64,000 bases of DNA from JAWLFI01 sp964627995 (lineage in GTDB: Bacteria; Bacteroidota; Bacteroidia; Chitinophagales; Saprospiraceae), in the NCBI GenBank assembly GCA_964627995.1, contig CAZVLN010000009.1, forward strand, positions 1 through 64,000. The letters are read 5' to 3'. Below the pieces are notes generated by a model. It was not told the origin of the DNA. It did no database searches and saw only the letters and a list, made by a program, of their open reading frames with translations. The position numbers were made by a program, and so were the translations under genes. Below are positions 48,046 through 57,802 of this stretch, in pieces (within the stretch, counting starts at the first letter, position 1; each line of letters begins with the position of its first letter).

Positions 48046-50235
48046 ATGAACGCGGGAAGATTACAAGCTATTCAAACCATTTTGAATCGAGAAGAACGGC
48101 CCCTGGCATCAGATCAAAATGTAGGTGAAAAGATATCTACTTATTATGGTTCATTGGTTTTTGGCTCTGATGCGATGCATGAATATATGTCCAAAAAGGT
48201 ATATAAAGAAATTCAGGAGTGTACAATAAGCGGAAATAAATTGTCTAGAGAAACAGCTGACGAGGTAGCTACAGCGATGCAATCATGGGCAATGGATAAA
48301 GGAGTTACGCACTACGCCCATTGGTTTCAACCCCTAACAGGGCGAACAGCTGAGAAGCATGACTCCTTTTTTACTCTCGACTCCAATGGCCAGGCGATTG
48401 AAGAATTCAATGGCAGTGAGTTGGCCCAACAGGAGCCAGACGGTTCTAGTTTCCCGGGCGGTGGATTGCGAACAACCTTCGAAGCTAGAGGATATACGGC
48501 GTGGGATCCAACATCTCCGGCATTCATTTTAGAAATGAATGGAGGCAAGACACTCTGTATACCGACTATATTTGTCACTTATTCAGGTGAGGCGATGGAT
48601 TACAAGCTTCCTTTATTAAAGTCACAAACTTTTTTAGAGGATGCAGCCATAAAAGTCGGACAGTACTTTCAAAAAGATATACGGCGCGTCAATGTGACTC
48701 TGGGATGGGAGCAAGAATATTTCTTAGTTGATGAAGCTTTGTTTTTTTCGAGGCCCGATTTAGTAATGACTGGCCGAACATTAGTAGGTAAATCTGCACC
48801 TAAAGGTCAGCAACTTGATGACCACTATTTTGGCGCTATTCCAGAACGCGTTTATAGTTTTATGAGAGATTTAGAAATTGAATCTCATCGCTTAGGTATT
48901 CCCGTGCGCACCCGACACAATGAAGTGGGGCCTGGTCAATATGAGTTGGCGCCCATGTTTGAAGAAGTAAATGTAGCTGTAGATCACAATCAGCTGCTCA
49001 TGGACTTAATGGATAAGATTGCTATACGACACAAATTACGGGTGCTTCTTCACGAAAAGCCCTTTGAGGAGGTAAATGGCTCTGGAAAGCATAATAACTG
49101 GAGTATGGCTACCAACACGGGTAAGAACCTGCTTTCACCAGGTAAGTCTCCCGGTAAAAACCTGCGTTTCCTTACCTTTTTCGTTACTGTAATCCGCGCG
49201 GTTAAGGAGCACAGTGCTTTATTAAGAGCATCTGTTGCATCTGCTTCAAACGATCATAGATTAGGAGCAAATGAAGCACCGCCGGCAATAGTATCCGTTT
49301 TTATCGGTCAGGCACTAACCAGAATTTTAAATAACATTGAGAAAAAGGAACAAGTTGGTGAAAAGGATGTGGAAGAAGTTCTGGACTTGCTCAGCAAAAT
49401 TCCTAATCTAGAAAAGGATAATACCGATAGAAATAGAACTTCCCCTTTTGCTTTTACAGGCAATAAATTTGAAATTCGAATGGTGGGGTCAACTATGAAT
49501 TGTGCGGCACCTATGACTGTCATGAACACCATTGTAGGTTCACAATTACAGGATTTTTACTCAAAGGTGGAAAGACTGCGTGAAGATGGTGTGGATCTCC
49601 AATTAGCAATTTTAGAACAAATACGAAACTATATTTCAGAATCGCGCGATGTTTTATTTGAAGGCGACGGTTATAGTGAAGCATGGGAAAAAGAGGCTAG
49701 CAAAAGAGGCTTACCAAATACACCCAATACGCCGGATGCACTACCTGCTTACATATCGGATAAGTCTATTGAATTATTTGGAAAAGCTAAGGTCTTGTCT
49801 GAACGCGAACTTAAAGCGCACTATGAGGTAATGGTTGAAAATTATATCCTCAAGAGACAAATTGAATCTCGCACTTTAGGCGAAATGGTCTACAACCATA
49901 TCATACCTGTTGCTATTCAATACCAGAAAGAAGTCGCACAAAATGTCCATCAAATGAAAATGTGTGACTTTGAAGACGACCAACTTGCTATGCAATATGA
50001 TATTATAAATCGAATTCAAGGTCAGTTATCTAAGATCAAAGATGGTGTAAATGATATGACAGAAACTCGAAGATCTGCTCATGAAAAGTCAGAGCCGGAA
50101 TGCGCTCAGATTTATGCAAATGATTTGGTTCCGATTATGGAAGAAATTAGAATTGCTGTTGACCGTCTGGAATATTTGATAAGTGACGCTGAATGGCCTT
50201 TCGCTAAGTACAGAGAACTCCTGTTCGTTCGTTAA
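48046..50235 (+). CDS. glnN: Glutamine synthetase type III
   Basis: A 729-aa GSIII-type glutamine synthetase making glutamine from glutamate, ammonia and ATP, usual in Bacteroidota. The family N-terminus (YYGSLVFGSDAMHEYM, about residues 27-45) precedes catalytic segments: KGVTHYAHWFQPLTG, VTLGWEQEYFLVDEALF (metal-binding Glu pair), RHNEVGPGQYELAPMFEE, and GSGKHNNWSMATNTG for substrate and ATP. The size, around 730 aa, fits GSIII rather than the 470-aa GSI. It stands alone with short flanks; nitrogen-dependent control is not visible in the sequence. Confidence 0.94.
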   Translation: MNAGRLQAIQTILNREERPLASDQNVGEKISTYYGSLVFGSDAMHEYMSKKVYKEIQECTISGNKLSRETADEVATAMQSWAMDKGVTHYAHWFQPLTGRTAEKHDSFFTLDSNGQAIEEFNGSELAQQEPDGSSFPGGGLRTTFEARGYTAWDPTSPAFILEMNGGKTLCIPTIFVTYSGEAMDYKLPLLKSQTFLEDAAIKVGQYFQKDIRRVNVTLGWEQEYFLVDEALFFSRPDLVMTGRTLVGKSAPKGQQLDDHYFGAIPERVYSFMRDLEIESHRLGIPVRTRHNEVGPGQYELAPMFEEVNVAVDHNQLLMDLMDKIAIRHKLRVLLHEKPFEEVNGSGKHNNWSMATNTGKNLLSPGKSPGKNLRFLTFFVTVIRAVKEHSALLRASVASASNDHRLGANEAPPAIVSVFIGQALTRILNNIEKKEQVGEKDVEEVLDLLSKIPNLEKDNTDRNRTSPFAFTGNKFEIRMVGSTMNCAAPMTVMNTIVGSQLQDFYSKVERLREDGVDLQLAILEQIRNYISESRDVLFEGDGYSEAWEKEASKRGLPNTPNTPDALPAYISDKSIELFGKAKVLSERELKAHYEVMVENYILKRQIESRTLGEMVYNHIIPVAIQYQKEVAQNVHQMKMCDFEDDQLAMQYDIINRIQGQLSKIKDGVNDMTETRRSAHEKSEPECAQIYANDLVPIMEEIRIAVDRLEYLISDAEWPFAKYRELLFVR

Positions 50236-50280
50236 ATACTCTCTCCAATATTGGTCTAAGATGCGGTCTAATCTCTATTC

Positions 50281-52809
50281 ATGAAGCTATGGATTCTAGT
50301 ATTTTTAGTTCCTCTTATCTGTTTAACGGGCTTGGGAGATGTTTTTGGGCAATCAGCTCTCATCATGGGCAGCATACAATCAGAAAACGGGGAAGTACTT
50401 CCTTTTGCAAGTATTTATTCGACAACAACCGATAGAGGTACTTCAAGCGACGAAAAGGGTCGATTTTCTTTTTCCGTTAATTCGGCAGAGGATAAAATTG
50501 TGTTTCAATATCTCGGTTATGAACAACAGACAATCAATGTTGATTTAAATTCAAATGATACTGTAGACCTCGACGTCCGATTGAAACCTCTTTCCTTGGA
50601 ATTGGAAAGCGTGACAGTTTCCGGAGACCGGAATCCAGCGGATGAAATTATGCGCGAAGTCATTCAGCGTCGTGCCCAGTTTGAGGAGCTATCTAATCAA
50701 TATGAGGCAGGGGTATATATCAAAGGTGTTTATCGTATTAAAGATGCTCCAGAGTCTATTTTGGGAATAGAGATAGGTGGCGTAGACTCGATTTTAGATG
50801 GCATGCCGTCAGACATCATCTACCTATCAGAAACCCAGTCCTTGTATGCGCGATTTCAAAACCAGGTCAAAGAGAAAGTAATAGCTTCTAAGACGGCCGG
50901 GATGCAAAATTTCCCTAGTATAAACAGAGCCTCAGTCTTAGATGTAAACTTTTACGAGGTAGCTCCTGAGATTTTTGGGATCAAAACTAAAAGCCCACTG
51001 GCTAATGGGGCTTTTTCCCATTATAATTTCTCCTATCTCGGTCAGTATGAGAATCCGGCTAAAAGCGCCGTTCATCAGATTGGGGTTTCACCTAAAAGAC
51101 CCGGAGATCCACTTTTTGAAGGCTATATTGAAATAGTGGACGAGACTTGGGTATTGCATGCGGTGAATTTGTTTATTGATGGTCGCCGGCTCAAGCTAGA
51201 GTTTTTAGATTCGGTTCAAATTCGACAAAATTTCATTGATAAAGAATCTGCACCGATTCCCCCAGCAGTTCAAATTGACTACCGAATCTCAGGTTCCGCT
51301 TTTGGTTTTGTTATCCGTGGGGGATTTACAGGAGTTAAGAAAGATCTTATTTTTTCTCCTGATTCATTTTCCCTAGAATTCGATCGGACGGTGTTGTCGT
51401 ATACTGAAGATGCTTTAGCAAAAGATAGTTTATACTGGGAATCAGAACGCCCTATCTCGCTGACTAGCGAAGAGCGGGTTGATTATCAATTTAAGGACAG
51501 TGTGGAGAATAAATTCACTGATCCTGAGTTCATAGACTCTATCGATAGGGAACGGAATAAAATTCAATCTAATTTTCTCTTGACTGGCTATACTTACCAA
51601 AAAAGGAATAAAGGAATTCGTTGGAGTATTAACTCTCCGCTCACTTCACTATTTTTTAATCCAGTTCAGGGATGGAACGCAGCCTTAGATGGTAGATTTC
51701 GTAAAGACTGGAAAAATAGTCAGCGTATACGGTCCTCCTTCGAGACTTACGGACAAATTCAATATGGGAACAGTGATAAAGTATGGAGATCATGGGGTGA
51801 ATTGGCTTATAAAACAGGAATGAGAAAGCCTTTACTCATTAAAGTAACAGGAGGCTATAGACTCAATCAGGTGCCGAGAGAAAGCCCAATTAGCTTAAAT
51901 GCCAATCAGTTTTCTAACTTATTCTTTAAAAATCACTTCATAAGTTTCTACGATCAGCGCTTCCTTCGGCTTGCATGGGATAAAAATTTAGGGGGAGGAT
52001 TTAGCTGGAGTCAGCAATTCAATTACGAGCGGCGATCCATGGTAGAAAATACTTCAAACTATTCTATCTTCAGGAAGGATGAGGAGTATGCTCAAAACAT
52101 TCCAAACCATGCTGATTTGGAACTAGAACCGGATTTATGGACAGAACATGATATTTTCCTCATTTCTGGACGTCTGAAATATCGCCCGGGTTTAAGATAT
52201 TTAGATCTTCCGCAAAATCGAATTGAAATTCCGGGTAACTGGCCTGAATTTGGCTTAAATTATTTCTGGGGAGTTGATCGATGGAGTTCTCGCGCAGACT
52301 TTCTGCGATTGGAAGCAGATTTAAGATATAATTACCAAATTGGCATTGCCGGGTATTCAAATTGGGTCATTAAGGCAGGGAGCTTTATCCGCAACCAAGA
52401 TTTGACTTTTTTTGATTACCGTCATTTTGCCGGTAATGCGTTTTATGTTTCTAAGGGAGACTATAGAGAAGTTTTTATGAATCTGCCCTATTACCAGTTT
52501 AGTACTCAGAATGATTACCTGGAATTTCACTGGCTTCATAATTTTCAAGGCTATCTACTCAATAAAGTACCTGGCGTTCGAAGGTTAGGCTTGGCTTTGG
52601 AGGCGAAAGGTAGCTACCTATATCACGACGATATAGGGCACTATAATGAAATAAGCCTGGGAATAGACCGCATAGGGTGGGGGCTTTTCCGTATGTTTCG
52701 GTTAGACTTTGTTGTGAGTCTTAGAGAGGGACAGTATTCGGGCTGTCGTCTAATTTTCGGATCTCAATTTTCCTTTGACGACTTGCAGCAGGAAGGCACT
52801 CAACTATAA
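50281..52809 (+). CDS. DUF5686 outer-membrane protein with carboxypeptidase-like plug
   Basis: An 842-aa protein with a signal peptide (about residues 1-24, ending FGQ). A carboxypeptidase D-like regulatory domain follows: IMGSIQSENGEVLPFASIYS, GTSSDEKGRFSFSV and FQYLGYEQQTINV (about residues 28-100). The remainder, with EIMREVIQRRAQFEEL and many aromatic-terminated beta strands, is a DUF5686 region, predicted to form an outer-membrane barrel. Its last residues do not resemble a T9SS domain. Function unknown; the architecture is common among Bacteroidota. It is followed tail-to-tail by a small membrane protein gene. Confidence 0.78.
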   Translation: MKLWILVFLVPLICLTGLGDVFGQSALIMGSIQSENGEVLPFASIYSTTTDRGTSSDEKGRFSFSVNSAEDKIVFQYLGYEQQTINVDLNSNDTVDLDVRLKPLSLELESVTVSGDRNPADEIMREVIQRRAQFEELSNQYEAGVYIKGVYRIKDAPESILGIEIGGVDSILDGMPSDIIYLSETQSLYARFQNQVKEKVIASKTAGMQNFPSINRASVLDVNFYEVAPEIFGIKTKSPLANGAFSHYNFSYLGQYENPAKSAVHQIGVSPKRPGDPLFEGYIEIVDETWVLHAVNLFIDGRRLKLEFLDSVQIRQNFIDKESAPIPPAVQIDYRISGSAFGFVIRGGFTGVKKDLIFSPDSFSLEFDRTVLSYTEDALAKDSLYWESERPISLTSEERVDYQFKDSVENKFTDPEFIDSIDRERNKIQSNFLLTGYTYQKRNKGIRWSINSPLTSLFFNPVQGWNAALDGRFRKDWKNSQRIRSSFETYGQIQYGNSDKVWRSWGELAYKTGMRKPLLIKVTGGYRLNQVPRESPISLNANQFSNLFFKNHFISFYDQRFLRLAWDKNLGGGFSWSQQFNYERRSMVENTSNYSIFRKDEEYAQNIPNHADLELEPDLWTEHDIFLISGRLKYRPGLRYLDLPQNRIEIPGNWPEFGLNYFWGVDRWSSRADFLRLEADLRYNYQIGIAGYSNWVIKAGSFIRNQDLTFFDYRHFAGNAFYVSKGDYREVFMNLPYYQFSTQNDYLEFHWLHNFQGYLLNKVPGVRRLGLALEAKGSYLYHDDIGHYNEISLGIDRIGWGLFRMFRLDFVVSLREGQYSGCRLIFGSQFSFDDLQQEGTQL

Positions 52810-53019
52810 TTACGATTTCCAGGAGGTTAGGGATAAATACATGATGATACCGCCCAGTAGCATCATGCATAAGTAAATGAAGAATCCAACACCCTCTGAA
52901 AAACGCTGCATAAACGACATGAATTCTAGCTGAAGACCTGTCATATTTAGGACAACAGAAGTTAAGCCAATCCCTAGCAGAAGAAAACCGATTAATGCTC
53001 CTAAAGGTTTCTTTTTCAT
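52810..53019 (-). CDS. Small two-helix membrane protein
   Basis: A 69-aa hydrophobic protein: MKKKPLGALIG leads a first helix (LIGFLLLGIGLTSVVLN), a short amphipathic loop (LEFMSFMQRFSEG) and a second helix (VGFFIYLCMMLLGGIIMYL). Positive residues at the N-terminus and a KS tail suggest both ends face the cytoplasm. It ends exactly beside the DUF5686 gene. No family is recognised, but the composition and start are those of a real gene. Confidence 0.55.
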   Translation of the reverse strand: MKKKPLGALIGFLLLGIGLTSVVLNMTGLQLEFMSFMQRFSEGVGFFIYLCMMLLGGIIMYLSLTSWKS

Positions 53020-53154
53020 GTTGAATATTTTTAGCTGTAACAGTGTAAGCGCGGCTTAGTTGTGTATTTTATACCAATTTACCTTATCTCAAAAGTAAGA
53101 TTTATTTGTCTCTCCGTCTAATTAATCTTATATTCAGAAGCAAATAATTCGCTA

Positions 53155-54012
53155 ATGATTCAATTGATTGAGTGTCCTAGAGATGCCATGCAAGGCTTGT
53201 CTGACTTTATTCCTACTGAACATAAAATCCAGTATATCAATCAATTATTAAAAGTGGGTTTCCACACTATAGATTTTGGTAGCTTCGTCTCTCCAAAAGC
53301 CATTCCTCAAATGCGTGATACCTCAGAGGTGTTGCAAGGGCTAGAACTGGGTGGTGATAGGTCAAAACTTTTAGCTATTGTAGCAAATGAAAGAGGAGCA
53401 AGGGATGCTTGCCGGTTCGAAGCTATTGATTATTTAGGCTATCCTTTTAGTATTTCTGAAACGTTCCAATTGAGAAATACCAATTCAACCATTGCTGATT
53501 CGGTAGACCGAGTCCAGCGGATATACGATATGACGCGCGAGCATGATAAGGAATTAGTAGTCTACATTTCTATGGGGTTTGGTAATCCGTACGGGGATGA
53601 ATGGAATGCTGAGATTGTCAAAAAGTGGGTGGATAAACTAGTTCAAATGGGAGTACAAATACTTTCTCTATCCGATACCATTGGCGTTGCTAATCCGGAG
53701 AGCATACAATATTTGTTTGGTGAATTAATACCTGCTTACCCGGAAGTCAATTTTGGAGCACATTTACATACTCAAAAGCACAATTGGAAAGAAAAGGTAA
53801 GTGCGGCTTACGACGAAGGTTGCCGGCGCTTTGACTCAGCGATTCAAGGCTTTGGTGGATGCCCTATGGCCAAAGATGATTTAACCGGTAATATGCAAAC
53901 CGAAAACCTCATTTCCTATTTTGAGGAGGTTCGTGCAGACCTGACTATTGATCGGGAAGCATTTCTAAAAGCATTTGAATTGGCGACAAAGGTATTTCCA
54001 ACATCACATTGA
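53155..54012 (+). CDS. HMG-CoA lyase family enzyme
   Basis: A 285-aa TIM-barrel aldolase-type enzyme of the HMGL family. LIECPRDAMQGL at residues 4-15 is the catalytic metal-binding start (E-x-x-RD), HTIDFGSFVSPKAIPQM covers the next strand, and LSLSDTIGVANPE gives the Asp-rich segment. FGAHLHTQKHN supplies the H-x-H ligand pair and GFGGCPMAKDDLTGN the catalytic cysteine loop. The likely reaction is cleavage of 3-hydroxy-3-methylglutaryl-CoA to acetyl-CoA and acetoacetate in leucine degradation. No leucine-pathway genes are adjacent, so the substrate is an inference. It shares a short operon with the Mpo1-like gene 27 nt downstream. Confidence 0.82.
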   Translation: MIQLIECPRDAMQGLSDFIPTEHKIQYINQLLKVGFHTIDFGSFVSPKAIPQMRDTSEVLQGLELGGDRSKLLAIVANERGARDACRFEAIDYLGYPFSISETFQLRNTNSTIADSVDRVQRIYDMTREHDKELVVYISMGFGNPYGDEWNAEIVKKWVDKLVQMGVQILSLSDTIGVANPESIQYLFGELIPAYPEVNFGAHLHTQKHNWKEKVSAAYDEGCRRFDSAIQGFGGCPMAKDDLTGNMQTENLISYFEEVRADLTIDREAFLKAFELATKVFPTSH

Positions 54013-54039
54013 GAGAGAATAATAACTAATAGTAATGAT

Positions 54040-54510
54040 ATGAAACCGATAGATAAGCTTTTAAGCCAATATGGAGAAAGTCACCAAAATCCTACCAATA
54101 AGGTGATTCATTGGCTTTGTGTACCCTTAATTATGTTTAGCCTGATCGGGTTGCTTTTCAGTATTCCCTTCCCGACAGAAAAAAGCATATTGGCAAATTG
54201 GGGTTCAATCACTTTATTGCTAGCACTTTTGTATTACTTACGCCTTTCTTTTTCCCTCTTTTTAGGGTTTTTAGGTATTGCTGCGGTTTTGATTTATGGG
54301 AATCACGCCCTCTGGATGGCACTAAATCAATCTAACTTATATCTTACATATGCCAGTCTGGCTGTTTTCTTTGTGGCTTGGGTGGGGCAATTTTACGGTC
54401 ATAAAATTGAAGGTAAAAAACCTTCTTTTTTAAAGGATATTCAATTTTTACTCATAGGCCCGGCTTGGCTGCTTCACTTTATTTACAAAAAATTGAATAT
54501 ACCGTACTGA
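54040..54510 (+). CDS. Mpo1-like (DUF962) membrane protein
   Basis: A 156-aa membrane protein. NPTNKVIHWLCVPLIMFSLIGL (N-P-x-N-x-x-I-H-x-x-x-V-P pattern, with the conserved His) opens the first helices, and WVGQFYGHKIEGKKPSF with LIGPAWLLHF is the C-terminal signature. Yeast Mpo1 is a 2-hydroxy fatty acid dioxygenase; the bacterial function is inferred only. Four hydrophobic segments. It follows the HMGL-type gene and is probably co-transcribed. Confidence 0.78.
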   Translation: MKPIDKLLSQYGESHQNPTNKVIHWLCVPLIMFSLIGLLFSIPFPTEKSILANWGSITLLLALLYYLRLSFSLFLGFLGIAAVLIYGNHALWMALNQSNLYLTYASLAVFFVAWVGQFYGHKIEGKKPSFLKDIQFLLIGPAWLLHFIYKKLNIPY

Positions 54511-54643
54511 TCTTTATAATAAGAGATTTAGCGTGTACAAGGCACCCTGTTGACTGCTTAAAGTAGAATGCTTTAACTATAAGATAATCTGCTTAATACA
54601 CATAACGACTAAAAGAATATAATAAGGTGGTGGTCATCTAACA

Positions 54644-55264
54644 CTACCACGGAGTATTTTGAACAGCTTTCCAAAAATGTAATGCCATTTCGGGTTTTAA
54701 AATAAGAGTGAAAATGACGCCATATACAGCTCCATAAAAATGGGCATCGTGATCTATTCTTGTCTCAGCCTGACCTGCTGCTCTATGGCTATACCATAAA
54801 TAACCTACTCCGACTAATAATGCTGGAATCGGTAGGATACCCCATAGATATAAGGTGTTCCATGGCATCATTAGAATGTAAATGAATAAAATACCTGATA
54901 CAGCTCCAGAGGCGCCAATCGACGAAAATCCATAATTGTCCTTGTGTTTGATGTAGGTGGAAATGTCAGCTACAATGATTGTCGTGATATAGAGAACAAT
55001 AAACCATATCTTGCCCATGGTAGGACCAAAAAACGACTCATAGGCAGACTCTACGATTAGGCCAAATTGCCAAAAAACAAACATATTAATAAGTAGATGT
55101 AACCAGCCCCCGTGCAGAAAACCACTACTTACAAATCGATACCACTCTCCCTGATGCTTTTCTCTATAAGGCCAATGCTTAAAGCGATGAAGAAAAGCAG
55201 GCTGTTGAAAGCCCATATAGCTAGTAACTGCTGTGATAATAACAAGTAGGGTCGTTAAACTCAT
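54644..55264 (-). CDS. Rhomboid family intramembrane serine protease
   Basis: A 206-aa protease cutting substrates within the membrane. Six or so hydrophobic segments are visible. The catalytic Ser119 lies in GASGAVSG and the general base His175 in DAHFYGAVYG; the SSGFLHGGWLHLLINM segment supplies the HxxxN oxyanion residues near 56-60. Length is typical for a short bacterial rhomboid. It starts 6 nt downstream of the end of rlmH, in the same operon. Substrate unknown. Confidence 0.88.
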   Translation of the reverse strand: MSLTTLLVIITAVTSYMGFQQPAFLHRFKHWPYREKHQGEWYRFVSSGFLHGGWLHLLINMFVFWQFGLIVESAYESFFGPTMGKIWFIVLYITTIIVADISTYIKHKDNYGFSSIGASGAVSGILFIYILMMPWNTLYLWGILPIPALLVGVGYLWYSHRAAGQAETRIDHDAHFYGAVYGVIFTLILKPEMALHFWKAVQNTPW

Positions 55265-55270
55265 AAGATA

Positions 55271-55738
55271 TTAGTCGTTGTGATAGGATTGACCAGCCAG
55301 AATCGTAAAGGCTCGGTATAGCTGTTCGGTAAATATCAATCGAATCATTTGATGGGAAAACGTCATTTTGGATAAGGAAAGTGTATACTGTGCCCTGGAA
55401 CGGATCGCTTCATCAAAACCATATGCGCCACCTATGACGAAACAGATGGGTTGTGAAAGGTGACTCATCCATTGGTTTAGTTGTTTCGCAAAGCTTCTTG
55501 AAGTATGATGACGACCATTTTCATCTAACAAAATAACAAAGTCATCCTTTCCTGTTTTCTTTGCAATCCAATCACATTCAGCTTTACGCTGCTGTGCAGC
55601 ACCTGTAAACCCCTTGGGAGCTTTACCTTCTATATATTCGATTCGTCCATAATGTTTTAGCCGATCGAGGTAGATCTGTATCCCAGATTGCAGATACTTT
55701 TCTTTGGTTTTCCCGACAGATATTATTTTGATTTGCAT
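55271..55738 (-). CDS. rlmH: 23S rRNA (pseudouridine1915-N3)-methyltransferase RlmH
   Basis: A 155-aa SPOUT methyltransferase modifying pseudouridine 1915 in helix 69 of 23S rRNA on assembled ribosomes. MQIKIISVGKTKEKYLQ starts the fold, FVILLDENGRHHTSRSFA carries the LDxxG strand, and the SAM-binding knot is FVIGGAYGFDEAI followed by LSLSKMTFSHQMIRLI. Length is the family's standard. It lies between the helical-protein gene upstream and the rhomboid gene. Confidence 0.93.
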   Translation of the reverse strand: MQIKIISVGKTKEKYLQSGIQIYLDRLKHYGRIEYIEGKAPKGFTGAAQQRKAECDWIAKKTGKDDFVILLDENGRHHTSRSFAKQLNQWMSHLSQPICFVIGGAYGFDEAIRSRAQYTLSLSKMTFSHQMIRLIFTEQLYRAFTILAGQSYHND

Positions 55739-55766
55739 AAAATGATTCCCTTTCTAAATCACATAT

Positions 55767-57101
55767 TTACCAATGCTGAAACGATTTACGGTATCCAAAT
55801 TCACGCTGCAATGCGGTGCGAACCTTAGACCAGTCATTATGGTAGTTCATGTGCATGAGAATGCGTCCCAAATCTCGAATATGGTCTATGGCTTTTTGAC
55901 CCATATGATTTTCAGCATAGTCTAAGCAATAGCTCTTAAAGTCTTTTAAAAGACTCTTGCGCTCCTCTTTTGTAATAAAAGGCAAAATGCGTAATCGATC
56001 TTCCCACTCCCATTGTTCGATTTCAGGCATGGAAAGAGGAGCATCTGCAAGAAGTTGGTCTATGGCAAAAGCCATCATTTTCTGAGAAGACATTTTCTGG
56101 CGGTATGCGATAAGTAAATTCTCTTCCTTTTCTGACCAATTGGATCTTTGTTTTAGCTCCTGCCATACACTACCAGGTGACTCAATGGAATCATGGTGTA
56201 AATCAATAATTAACTTTTGGTGGGCTTGCAAGTATGGAGCTAAGGCCTCGCGCTGTAAATACGTCCATTTTTCACTAACAGAAATTATAAAAAATAGGGC
56301 CTCATTATTTAAGATGACATCAGCTTGCTCTAATTGATCTAATACCTCCAGAGCAGGCACAGCCCTCACCCATACAAGGACTTTCTCGCGCTGCTCTGCG
56401 GTAGTGAGCTCTATGTATTCCAAAAAAGATGGGAAAAAAGCTAATGGGTCATCACTTTTCGAAAGCTTTTGCATGAGTCCCATTGCAAATTTATCCTCGT
56501 CTATCCTGCCTGACTGATAAAGTCGGCACCAAATATCTTCGCCGCCATATGGACGTGTTTCTGCTTTTTCATAATCGCGAATGAGCCCTTTGATCATCTC
56601 ATTCATCAATTGAGGGGCCATATCCGATTTGAACAGGCCTTGAATCACTTCTAGGAGTTGCCGATACAGTCGGATGGCCCATCCGCTATCTTGCAATTCT
56701 TCCCCTACGTCCGTCATCCATTGATGCATCGCCAGACTTTGAGCAGCAGCTAATTGATAGTTTTTTTCACTCAATGCATCAGCAGATACGCCCACAGAAC
56801 TTAAAAGCAAAAACTCTAATTTCTTTTGCGATCGTTTCTGGCCCAATTTCCGCCTATTTTTTCGCCACAAGTCATCTATAAACCCATAAATTTCATCGAC
56901 TCCCGCTACTTCTCCTACCTGTACACCCAGAAGTAATTTTATTGAAGTATTCAGTTCCGGATGAAATCGAATATAACCACTTAAAAACTGTTTTAAAGCC
57001 GAGCTATCGACTTCCCGGACTACTCGCTGAATATTCGGCGCCACTCGCTCTTTAGCCAGCCGCCTTCCAGAAATATTAGACTTTGAGTAATGATTAGCCA
57101 T
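55767..57101 (-). CDS. Unrecognised helical protein, 444 aa
   Basis: No family is recognised. The predicted product is rich in Leu, Lys, Glu and Gln with repeated helical segments, for example FLEYIELTTAEQREKVLVW and VLDQLEQADVILNNEALFF, spaced like a HEAT or TPR-type superhelix. There is no signal peptide or membrane helix, so it is probably cytoplasmic. The ATG at 57101 is chosen; a longer frame starts at TTG 57167 and would place an unusual Cys/Ile-rich leader before it. On the minus strand TATCTTTC (about 57150) is a near -7 box. Its 3' end lies 28 nt before rlmH, so it may share that transcript. A function in protein-protein contacts is a guess. Confidence 0.5.
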   Translation of the reverse strand: MANHYSKSNISGRRLAKERVAPNIQRVVREVDSSALKQFLSGYIRFHPELNTSIKLLLGVQVGEVAGVDEIYGFIDDLWRKNRRKLGQKRSQKKLEFLLLSSVGVSADALSEKNYQLAAAQSLAMHQWMTDVGEELQDSGWAIRLYRQLLEVIQGLFKSDMAPQLMNEMIKGLIRDYEKAETRPYGGEDIWCRLYQSGRIDEDKFAMGLMQKLSKSDDPLAFFPSFLEYIELTTAEQREKVLVWVRAVPALEVLDQLEQADVILNNEALFFIISVSEKWTYLQREALAPYLQAHQKLIIDLHHDSIESPGSVWQELKQRSNWSEKEENLLIAYRQKMSSQKMMAFAIDQLLADAPLSMPEIEQWEWEDRLRILPFITKEERKSLLKDFKSYCLDYAENHMGQKAIDHIRDLGRILMHMNYHNDWSKVRTALQREFGYRKSFQHW

Positions 57102-57240
57102 GGTTTGTTTATAGTGTATATCAGCAACTTTTATTTTTGCCAATCGGGCAATCGGAAAGATACACAAGCCGAGGCAATTTTCGCAGTATGCAGTCCACTT
57201 TCCTAAGGATTTCTCATATTACTCCTATTTTTACTTATGT

Positions 57241-57582
57241 GGGCGTTCCCCTCGCTGACGCTTGGGGTCGGGCTATCCGCTCGTAGCCAGTTCCCCAGGC
57301 GATGGCATCCGTAGGGCTGCGTAGAGTTTCCATAGGTCACTTCCTCGCCTTACGGCTGCCCGTGCCATCACCCCTCAAGTAGGTCTTCAAGAGATTTGCG
57401 ATTTCACAGATTAAGGTCCAAGAAAAGTACATAGTTATTCCACTTTGCTTATTGCATCGGCAAGATTATTGATTTGGCAGTATTCAGGATATAAGCAAGA
57501 AGGGCAGAGCTGGGAATATACGGTTTTAGGGGTTATGGCACGCACCGCCTGGGGCACTGCCTGCCGCTTCTATCCCTTACGC
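57241..57582 (-). repeat. GC-rich structured intergenic element, copy C with an internal expansion
   Basis: Read on the minus strand it starts GCGTAAGGGATAGAAGCGGC (57582 down) and ends with GGGGAACGCCC (57241). GCGT and ACGC close it. CGCCTGGGG (57546-57554) pairs with CCCCAGGCG (57293-57301). GCGGATAGCCCGACCCC, near 57270-57290, is identical to the copy A pattern. About 150 nt of AT-rich sequence (roughly 57375-57525) separates the two arms, making this the longest copy. It precedes the minus-strand helical-protein gene. Confidence 0.75.
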
Positions 57583-57802
57583 TAATAAGATTTAATGGTA
57601 GTTTGAGCCTCTCCCTCTTACATGAATATGAATTGAAAAGTTGTCCTTAATTGCATGAAATCATTATTAAATAAAAGATTTTGAAATTGATTTATAGCAA
57701 AACTTTTGTGAGCATCTTTACTTGGTAGTATTTGAGTCCGATAACTATAAGTGAGTGAAGCTTAAGTGAAAATTTCGATATGTTTTTTAGTACTTTTAGT
57801 GT
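57583..57802. other. Short AT-rich region before the DinB gene
   Basis: About 220 nt between element copy C and the DinB-like gene. TATGTTTTTTAGTACTTTTAG near 57780 may hold a weak -7 box. Nothing else was recognised. Confidence 0.3.
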
